Positions 47,409 to 56,297 of a DNA stretch of 64,000 bases are shown one piece after another; position 1 is the first letter of the stretch; every line of letters starts with the position of its first letter. The DNA is from Halichondria panicea. Lineage: Eukaryota > Porifera > Demospongiae > Suberitida > Halichondriidae. The notes under the pieces are model-generated. The model made no database searches, was not told where the DNA came from, and worked only from the letters and a program-made list of their open reading frames with translations. The translations under genes were made by a program, and so were the position numbers. The DNA lies in contig NC_087393.1 of NCBI RefSeq assembly GCF_963675165.1, positions 3,539,502-3,603,501 on the forward strand, in the 5' to 3' direction.

Positions 47409-50400
47409 CGTGTGTGAGGAGTGGGTACAGTCATAATAATATATCACTCGATCCTGATTCTACGTGTAATGTCAGTCTATTGGTGTGTAAAGATCTATCA
47501 ATTTTAGACTACCAATCACTGACCCTTTTGTAAAATGTGACTGAACTCATGTGTACGTGTGTGTGTGTGTGTGTGTGTGTATGCTAACCTGCTTTGGAGT
47601 GTGAGTCATTGAGCCCACATCCGCAATGAAGCTCTCAAAGTCGATCGCCGTGTTAGCAAAGTCCTTGAGAGCCACCGACGCATGTGAGCTATGTAGTAGC
47701 ACAATGGTGATGTTGTGAATGTACCGCAGATCGTTTAACTCAGGCGAGAAGTTGACATCTCCTGAGATTAGCACCACAGTGGAGGGAGGGGGGTAGGTGT
47801 GAGCGAATCGCCTCAGGCTCTGACGTAGTTTGTCGTCAGCAGCATTTTTGGCCACTGCACTCACGTGTACAAGCGTGACCTGGAGGTTGTAAAAAACGAG
47901 TAAAACATGTCAGAAACGGAAGAAATGAGTAAAGGATCAAAGTTGTGACAACACTCAGAAGCTACATGTACATGTACATGTATCATGTGAACAATGTACA
48001 GATAGCCATAAATGAATCAAGCCATTAAAAGGGTGTTTCCTTACCGTATTTGGAGAAGACTAGAGGCTATATCCACTTACTAAAAGTTGTACAACATGCA
48101 GAAGGTCACAGGTCACGTCACATGCGATACAGTTGTACATATGGCATGTGATGGGCAGTTCAAATCAGCATAACCCTTGGCAGCACATGCATGCACTAAC
48201 AATGTGATCTCTAGTGCATCGTGTAACTGTAAGAGTGTCAAACAGAAACTCAGGCATTCGCAGGCAATCATACTATGGGGTGCCGTTTGTGTCAAAATAC
48301 TAATTTTATCCACTTATACACATGCAAGTGGACTGACTTATACACAAGTGCGCTGACTTATAGATAAGTACTCTGACATATACACAAGTGGACTGACTTT
48401 TCTGGCTTACAATCCAAAGCCCACTACCCCCCTCCCGGGACAAGGGGGGCTTTGTCAATTAAGTGCAAAGGACTTTCCCTCTGGGAAATTTTATTTGACA
48501 AACCCTTGGTAAATACCCCTGGGCATGATAGTTGACACAATAATGTTAATTGTAATACTTTAGACAAACAGCTATGATAACCAAAGTTCAAAGCCCTCCC
48601 CATTGCCCCAGGAGGGGGGTATAATGGGGTTTTTAGTAGTATTTGTGTATAAGTCAGCATACTTGTGTATAAGTCAGGGCCCTTGTGTATAACTTGCGTA
48701 TAAGTCAGCATACCCGTATAAGTCAGTGCACTTGTGTATAAGTCGGTGCATTTGTGTATAAGTCGGTGCACTTGTGTATAAGTCGGTGCACTTGTGTATA
48801 AGTCGGTGCACTTGTGTATAAGTCGGTGCACTTGTGTATAAGTCGGTGCACTTGTGTATAAGTCAATGCACTTATCTATAAGTCAGTGCACTTGTGTATA
48901 AGTCAGTGCACTTGTGCATAAGTGGATAAAATTAGCATTTTGACACAACGGCACCAATTATACAATCTATAATAAATTTTATGGGCCAATGTAACCATAA
49001 GTATGTAGGCACATACGTAAATTTGTACTGTACGTCAATTGATAATAACCAGTAAAAACAGCAGGGCATACACTGTACACGTACACACAGCCACATCTGT
49101 TGGCATAGTTACCGCTCTCTACACAGACTCACATGAGCTTTATTAAGGGCGTCCATGACTTCCTTCCTCTCCTTAGTGATGTCACAGACACACATAAACT
49201 CTGCCTCTCGCTTCCCCTGAAAAAAAGTATTCCGAATTTTCCCCGCTAACGAGAATGCACTCTTGTTTTGAGGCACCGGACAATTTTCTATATCCCAGAA
49301 AACTCCCACAGGTTCTAGACGTCCACGAACATGCTCTGAGTGGGCGGGGCTTTTTTTATGGGCCGCCTTACTTGCCTTAGACTCCACATCCCCATTCTCG
49401 TCACTATCGTACATGTCCATCTCATTCACACTCATCAAACTGTTTAACTCCGGTCTATGAGTGCCGTCCTCATTCGGTTCCACGTCGGAATCGGAATCGG
49501 AATCCTCCCTGGTTATTTCATACTGGGAGAAACTCAACCCCCCTTTATTAAGAGCGCCAACAGCCATCGTAAACATATCGCTATCAGTTTTATTGCCGTT
49601 ACTAGTAGCTGATGTATTTGATCCCTTTCTTCCTGCTCTCCGTCCTCTGTGCCTTCGTTTGGCCTTAACTTCGGCACCTGCCGATAGTTTTCGTGGATTC
49701 TTTGTAGGTGACCCTTTCCCTATAGCTTGTGCCGACGACGACCTTTGAACCTCAGAGTGGGTCAGGTATTGACTGCTGGTTAAAGGAGCTTCCTCGTCTG
49801 TTTCTGAAGAATCTGTGAGTTGTTCGATGTCTGCCGATTCACTCGAGCGGTCCGTAGAGTCCGAGATTAGTCTGGCGGGACAGGCCATTTTGTGCTCCAG
49901 GTAATCTGCCTCAGACATGAAGATGGCTCGACACTGTGGGAAGGTGCAAAATGATCAAGAATTAAAGCTATTAGACACACAGAACTATAATATTGCTGAA
50001 AGTACTATTTCATACGACCCACGTACCATGCACACATACATGTAACTGTCAGGGATGTGCCCATGCAGAATGTTCAAGTGTTGGCTATTCAATCATTGAT
50101 TTGCTTTTTTTATGTTCTAACATTATGGTAAACTAGGCCTATGAGGTGGTTATAGTACTGACTATAGTACCGACCATCACAGTGTGGGTACATATCCCTG
50201 ACTTGTAGAAATGACCACCAAAAATGCCGTTGAGGTCTTTTCAGAACAGTCAGTGCATAGAAAACTTGTCCATGGAGTGCTTCTACTCTACTTAGTAGTT
50301 ATTTCTGCACTAGAACGCTAGCTATAAGAGTGAGAAAAGAGCTGCAAAGCTGCACTTAGCTGCAACCATTAATTATTTTATGGTCTTTGAACTTTTGGCA

Positions 50401-50629
50401 TCCTTTTTAGATCATGGTCGATCGTTTCCCACTTTTTGCACCTTCTCTTCTGATTCCCTGCAAGCAAATGCATGCGTGTTTTTAATAGCGCACGCAAAAC
50501 TAGCTAGAGCTTGAGAACGAAGCATTATTTCACAAATCCACAAATCAGAAAATATGACTATAGAAGCCTATAAAAGCTCTTATTTGCACTTCATTGATTA
50601 ATTGAGCAGCTATTAATCTATACACAGAT

Positions 50630-50664
<35 letters not shown>

Positions 50665-50730
50665 TACGCACACACGCACACACACACACGCACACGCACA
50701 CACACACACGCACACGCACACACGCACACG

Positions 50731-50809
<79 letters not shown>

Positions 50810-53734
50810 ATATAGACACACACACACATACAAGCACACTACTGTATACCTCGCTTGAGCATGCATACACCTATACCTATACCTCGCTTGCGCATGCGCA
50901 CGCCAAGCATAATTATCATCAACAATACCATGTACATGTACACCGTACCCATGACCATATACACGTAGGAATGCGGTGGACATGTGACTACAAGAGAATC
51001 CCTAATAAGCAGATTGGCAAAGCTGTACTACATTGATGTTCCAAGAAATGTCACGCAAAAAGTGAGCACGTAAGCGTGTAAACCACAACACCTAGTGCGA
51101 CAGCTCAGCAGGTACATGTTACTGGAAAATGGCATTCACAGGGCAATCAAAGAATATTCACAATTCCAAATGGTGTATACGTATATGAATCAAAGCACTA
51201 GCTCCATGCATGCAACAGCTGTATGTAAAGCTACAAGCTCAGTCATCTCGAAGGTACATTAGCCTACAACACACTATGCTCAGTCATCTCGAAGGTACGT
51301 TAGCCTACAACACACTATGCTCAGTCATCTCGAAGGTCATTAGCCTACAACACACTATGCTCAGTCATCTCGAAGGTCATTAGCCTAAAACACACTATCC
51401 TCAGTCATCTCGAAGGTCATTAGCCTACAACACACTATGCTCAGTCATCTCGAAGGTCATTAGCCTAAAACACACTATCCTCAGTCATCTCGAAGGTCAT
51501 TAGCCTACAACACACTATGCAAATGTACTAGCTTGTAAGTTGGTGTCACTCCCACTAAAACTCCAAGGCTTAGTATGAACAACTCTATATATATACTCAC
51601 AACAGCACACTCACATGTCTGCACTGAGGCTTTCTGGTCAATCGGATGTGGTTGGCCAGATCTTCTTGACTCTGAAAGTGGGCCTTACAGGATTCCAGTC
51701 CACAGCGGCCGTCACATTTAACCAGCTCTCCGACAGTTGCATACAGCGGCTGGGGGGAGGGCTCTGGAGAAAACAAACATGAGATAGCTAGTGCAACAAT
51801 AATTAAAGCCTGGTAATAAGCACTTAGATCTGCCAAGTATCCATTCCTCAGAAGGCTTCCTACCAAAAGACCACTTCTCTAATTGAGACTACCATTTCCC
51901 TGACAAACAATTAAGGAAAAGTAGAGATTGACTATATAGACATACAACAAGGATATCAGTTACACGTGCACCACTGCAACTTCTGATAACATGCAAATAG
52001 CTACACATACAGAGGAGGTCCGACAGGCGCAGTGCAGCTCAAGTAATTAGCCTTTGATTGCTCTCAGCAAAAACATACGACGTGGGTGGATAATTATTGC
52101 TCAATCAGAGGCTAATTGCCTGAGCTGCACCGCGCCTGTCGTACCTCCTCTGCTACATGTACATGCAAGGTGACCTAGCTACATATTATTTGTGACAGAC
52201 TTAATTTACAACAATATTATTATTTTTACACAACAGTTGTCACACAACCAACAAAAACAACTCCCCTATATATGTACTGAGAATATTTCTTAAATCCCTA
52301 AAGAGACATTAATTTAACTATGCAAATCGCAATAAGCTTACCTTAATAAAAACAACGCCCCTACTAAAACTATTTATCCGTGACTCCTCTTTGACAGCCT
52401 AATTTTACAACTTCTAATATACGCATAATTACCGGTGGAGCTTGATTTAGTTACTACTTCTGCTACATGTAAAGAATTTGTAGAATTTACTAAATATTGC
52501 TCAACCACAAAACTTATTTTGACCCCCGGAAATTACCCTATTTTCACATCTTGACGAACCTTTTGACCCCTCCCTCCCCCCAGGGTGTCTGTATACACAG
52601 TCAGCGTTGTAGCAGTTCTTGGCCTGCCACTGTGGACATAAAGGGTTGCTCTCCATATTAGGGACATGGCGATAGGGACACTGTAAAGGTGTGGGTAGGT
52701 GGGAGGGTGTGTGGGATAATACAGCGGGAGAAAAATATACATGTATGACTTTAAAAAGTGGGCTGGATTAACCCCTATGTGCGTATACAGTAGAACCTCG
52801 ATTATCTGGCTTGGCAGTTTTCTTTTTAGAAAATGGGCGTGTCCCTCAAATGCGCATGCGCATAGCAGCTGTTACCATGGAGACATGCCTGCTTATCTTC
52901 TGCGCATGCGCAGACAACCATGTGGTACTGCTGTTTATCAATAAAGTGGGTGGATCAAGGCGTGGTTTATCTATTCGATTATCCGGCATATTCACTTATC
53001 CGGCCTGCTTCTGGAACCAAGGTGCCCAGATAATCAAGGTTCTACTGTACACAGTAAATCAATCTGCTACATCATCAATACACAACATTTCTTATCACCC
53101 AGCCCCACAGATTTGGCGATGATTGCTACCAGGAGTACATTGCTACTCACTTTTTGCCCCTTCTTACAGCTCTGTCCAAACGAACAGTCTGTCAGCGGTC
53201 GGTAATCAAACATTTGACGACCCGAAGAGGGGCTTACATGTACTTGTAAGTGCTTCTCCTCTTTTAGTTTCTTAGGACCTTTTGTTTTTATCGAGTGGTA
53301 CTCGATCTGGAAGCCAGATAGTGAACGAGCTGCCGTCTCCGCTTCATCCTCAGCAAGGAAATTGACATACCCAAAATGTCTGCAAGAACAGGAAGGTGTC
53401 ATAATTATAGATCTAGCAGTTTCACAATAATTATACTGCGCAAATGACATACGCAGATCCAACAATAGCATTGACAGTATAATATGGTACATGGTAGCAG
53501 CAAGGACGTAACTTTGTGAAACCCATGTTCAGGTCGACTATATACGAAAACTAGCCACAATTTTAATCGGACATACTTAGAGACTCCATTTTCGTCTCTC
53601 ATGATTTTGCAGTTAGCAATAGTTCCATGAGGGGTGAAGATTCGAAGAAGGTCATTCTCATTGACATTGTCTTGCAGATCACCCACCCATACAGGGTATG
53701 TGGGCAGTCCTCGTGCCTCCATAGGTGCTGCCAT
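44653..53734 (-). CDS. MARF1: MARF1-like NYN ribonuclease with RRM and CCCH domains, about 925 aa
   Basis: Exons: 53734-53577, 53379-53151, 52680-52560, 51763-51615, 49933-49133, 47879-47589, 47336-47164, 46540-46039, 45329-45195, 44871-44653; 2778 nt, all phases agree. Domains: RRM about 12-95 (RNP2 VWVGDL, RNP1 HFGYVNF); two CCCH fingers about 118-165 (C-x5-C-x5-C-x3-H, C-x7-C-x4-C-x3-H); C2H2-like fingers about 187-240; Ser/acidic linker; NYN domain about 428-575 with the acidic residues of FWDIENC, AADDKLR and SGDVNF; RRM about 584-665; Pro-rich region with PPPP runs; a novel C-terminal segment. The NYN part strongly resembles vertebrate MARF1, which cleaves mRNAs and transposon RNA in the germ line. 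No LOTUS module precedes the stop. The donor after exon 3 (AAAAG|GTTCGT) is weak. The N-terminal RRM-CCCH part is not known to me in vertebrate MARF1. Confidence 0.85.
46609..46882. repeat. diverged tandem duplication, about 140 bp, in a MARF1-like intron
   Basis: GGGGATTATCA...GTATGCAGGGATGTGCCCACACAGG...ACCACGCTA is repeated as GGGGATTATCA...GTATGCAAGGGATGTGCCCACACAGG...ACCATGCTA. Confidence 0.75.
47350..47404. repeat. (GT)n microsatellite beside a splice acceptor
   Basis: On the transcribed strand this is (CA)n ending 13 nt before the exon that starts at 47336, where a polypyrimidine tract would be expected. Confidence 0.95.
47555..47580. repeat. (GT)n microsatellite beside a splice donor
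   Basis: Short GT run (CA on the transcribed strand) within 10 nt of the donor of exon 47879-47589. Together with 47350-47404 it places CA repeats at both ends of a 252-bp intron. Confidence 0.9.
48279..48955. mobile_element. 677-bp inverted-repeat element with an internal 20-bp minisatellite
   Basis: Ends GGTGCCGTTTGTGTCAAAATA continue to CTAATTTTATCCACTTATAC and are matched in reverse at 48911-48955, about 45 bp with few mismatches. The interior holds about 13 copies of a 20-bp unit (GTGTATAAGTCGGTGCACTT) at about 48649-48910, plus looser copies at 48330-48400. No coding frame. It lies in a MARF1-like intron. Confidence 0.85.
50631..50830. repeat. long (CA)n/(CACG)n microsatellite
   Basis: About 200 bp of CA with CG interruptions, in the large intron of the MARF1-like gene. 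The upstream 50550-50630 resembles the element in intron 3 of dispanin gene 2. Confidence 0.95.
51239..51520. repeat. 40/41-bp minisatellite, seven units
   Basis: Seven adjacent copies of TCAGTCATCTCGAAGGTCAT + TAGCCTACAACACACTATGC. The first two units are 41 bp, the rest 40 bp. Units 4 and 6 share the variants CCTAAAAC and CTATCC and alternate with standard units, indicating an 80-bp higher-order duplication. Intronic. Confidence 0.95.
52010..52152. mobile_element. Mutator-like MITE, copy 2 (143 bp)
   Basis: Inverted ends of about 50 bp begin CAGAGGAGGTMCGACAGGCGC and make most of the element a palindrome. Flanks CTACACATA and CTACATGTA match at 7 of 9 positions. It is the full-length form of 25281-25402. 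It is in the intron between exons 3 and 4 of the MARF1-like gene. Confidence 0.82.
52798..53047. mobile_element. pogo/Tigger-like MITE, copy 2 (250 bp)
   Basis: CAGTAGAACCTCGATTATCT end and its inverted partner AGATAATCAAGGTTCTACTG, with TA flanks. Closely similar to 24315-24608 but with an internal deletion near the left end. It lies between exons 2 and 3 of the MARF1-like gene. Confidence 0.88.
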
Positions 53735-53931
53735 GTTAACTCTCTATCTTAGAAGGCATTGCTAGACGGCTGATCTGTTATTACTTGACTGTTTATCTGC
53801 TCTGTTCCTGGTAAAGCTTTACTTATTCATGTTCCCCGTGTGTACGTACATATATGTATGTACACACTATACACACATGGAAAGCTGCTGAGGTAGCTAT
53901 TTCACAATGCTGACGCATGTGCAGAAAAAAC
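53735..53931. promoter_or_regulatory. putative promoter region of the MARF1-like gene
   Basis: The stretch just upstream of the minus-strand ATG. No TATA box or other recognised site is evident; it is bounded by a hairpin repeat from 53932. Confidence 0.3.
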
Positions 53932-54068
53932 GAGAGGGTGTGGCTTGTTTAGTACTGTACAACTTTAGCCTCGATCCCAGGCCGAGTTCCGGTTTATAAA
54001 AGTGAAAACTCGGCCTGGGATCGAGGCTAAAGTTGTACATGTACATACTAAACAAGCCACACCCTCTC
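53932..54068. repeat. 137-bp near-perfect hairpin
   Basis: Arms of about 58 bp: GAGAGGGTGTGGCTTGTTTAG...TTTAGCCTCGATCCCAGGCCG pairs with CGGCCTGGGATCGAGGCTAAA...CTAAACAAGCCACACCCTCTC, with an 18-bp loop. The core TAGCCTCGATCCCAGGCCG is the terminus of the next element and recurs in other hairpins. Confidence 0.9.
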
Positions 54069-54101
54069 AAACTCGGCCTGGGATCGAGGCTAGTACAACT
54101 T

Positions 54102-55425
54102 TAGCCTCGATCCCAGGCCGATCCGTCTCTAATTGAACGCTAGGTCGCCTCCTTGGCCTGGTATTGATTGTATCTGGGCGTGACCGGAAACTGGTAAGTA
54201 TCAGCTATGTACTGTAAAATCTTCAGTTGGCTAAAAATACAGCGATATAATGATATAATGACACTAGAAATTAATACTGTGCACAGCAGTACTGCGTCCA
54301 TAATAAATGCAGATGTTTAGAAGCGAAGATCTCAAACAAGAGCTTCCAGAAAGATACTGCGTTGGATATGCCTGCTAAGCCTTCAGGTGGCATAACAAAG
54401 ATTGTGTGTTCACAGTGCATCAAGAGACAGTAGAATCCTGACGTCACTGGTCAGGATAGCAACTACAAGTGTTGAAAGAGCCATTCCACGTCAGTAGTTT
54501 TAGTGCAGGTAGTTCTATAAGATCGGACCCTTGGGAAGGACACGAGTGGCACTGGGGCATCCTCTTTCAATGAGTTCACACCCATCAGCTAGGAGGAGTA
54601 CGACGGGGGTTGGAGGGGAAGGTTCCATTTTGCTCCTGTATACAAATTAGTATTCATGAACTTAAATTCACCATTCCACTATACATTTTGTAACTCACAG
54701 TGATGGTCCACACAAACTAGCCACGATTCCAGGCCGCACTTCCTTGAAGGCCGGTGAAGGAGGCTAACACAACACCAGTGCCAGTGCCGTAATGTCATAT
54801 CTTGATCCAGATACCAAGGATTGGGCTATAGGCTATAGTGTACAATTTCCAATGATGAAAGGGTATTATTGATTTATATCGCTCACCTTGACAATACATC
54901 CCAGGCCCAGCCACTTGTGGACACCCCTGAGCATAGTATACAAGAGATCGATGACCAGAGTCTGAGGATAGACTCTACCAAGTGTATCTGGCAATCAATG
55001 GTCTAATCAAGCGCTTGTATTAAATTGTGTAGTCAATCAAAGGTAGCCAACTGATAGCAGAAACTTGAGAACCTATGTCTGTTCTTTCACAAGAGTGATG
55101 CTCCTTCTTTCTTCGCACAAGACAGCTCCTCACACTCCAGCTAGCTAAGCCTATATCTATGACAAACTAAACTTGCAAAGAATAGACCTATGACACGGAG
55201 TTCTTTGTGATTTAACGGTGATTTTACGGAGTAAGTATGCTTACATACACTATTAGTGTTCAATTCGCTCCACCTTTCTCTGGTATTCGCTCTTTTTTAG
55301 CGAATACCTGAGCAACCACAGCAACCACAGCACATGCCCAGATACACGCCCAGATACAATCAATACCAGGCCGAGGAGGCGACCTAGCGTTCAATTAGAG
55401 ACGGATCGGCCTGGGATCGAGGCTA
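54102..55425. mobile_element. 1324-bp Mutator-like element with about 80-bp TIRs
   Basis: The left end TAGCCTCGATCCCAGGCCGA continues through CCGTCTCTAATTGAACGC to TGTATCTGGGCGTG and is matched inverted at 55346-55425 with one mismatch. Both flanks are GTACAACTT, a perfect 9-bp duplication, which with the long TIRs points to the Mutator superfamily. No transposase frame inside, so it is non-autonomous. Confidence 0.85.
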
Positions 55426-55472
55426 GTACAACTTCTGCTAAGAGTCACTCAGACTCAAAGTCATGATCACTG

Positions 55473-56102
55473 CAGGGCCGTAAGAACCAAGGTGGCTTGG
55501 GGGGAAACTGCCCCCTCACTCTGAAAACCAGGGGGCAGAGACCCCCTGGTTTTCAGACAGTGAAATGGGGTGAGGCTCCTCTGCAGAGTTTGAGCAAATC
55601 TCACAGTGAGTCCTGATAATTAGTGCCTTTTAATCTAACTACATTGGTTAAATGCATGTGATTTGTTGCAACAACACTGCATGTACAGTAACTAAAGTAA
55701 GTTAATCCACATGCAGCTGAAATTTATATAGCTAGAGCTCACTATGGCACAATATTCATTCTTTTTTCTCTTTAGTACCTCAGCCTGCCCATGCATGATG
55801 AACAAAGTATAGGACCCTCTTCTTACGAAGCTCAATGAATCCCCAGCGTCTATTCTTACTTTATAATTATACACAAGTTGCTAACTGATTCGCTTGACTT
55901 TGAAGCAGTTGCTCGTGACTTTGCTTCCACGTCGAATAAACTATAGCTCTCACATGCAGATTATTTCATTTATCCCTGAGAACATACAAAATGTAAAAAG
56001 TTCACTTCCCCCTCCCGGACCCACCCCCTGCGTCGCAAGGAGAGGGTCTATTCCTTTTTTCTGCCCCCCCCCCCCTACCTAAAAAATCTTCTTATGGCCC
56101 TG
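55473..56102. mobile_element. 630-bp hAT-like non-autonomous element
   Basis: CAGGGCCGTAAGAA at the left and its inverted partner TTCTTATGGCCCTG at the right. CACTG flanks on both sides (55468-55472, 56103-56107). Inside is a hairpin CTGAAAACCAGGGGG / CCCCCTGGTTTTCAG at about 55519-55556. Its 5-bp duplication and CAGGG end match the element at 22769-23653, although the rest differs. Confidence 0.72.
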
Positions 56103-56297
56103 CACTGCATGCACAAGCTAACTATAGTCACTGATTTCAATAACTCTTCAGCCAATCTTTAAAAGTTGTGAGCATCAAAATAATGCAAGAGCTACAAAAC
56201 CTTATACATTTATACTATCTGTGACTGAGGGTGTGCAAAAGCTACAACTCCTTATAAGTAAATAACTAAAGCTAAAACGAGTCAAACGTAAGTTTTT

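Noticed and set aside
50545-50983. Cys/Val repeat proteins over the long CA microsatellite (also 43439-43867 and 43593-43804)
   Set aside because: Low-complexity translation of CA/TG repeats without splice or start context.
51239-51520. CRISPR-like array
   Set aside because: Units are contiguous with no spacers, in a eukaryotic intron; it is a minisatellite.
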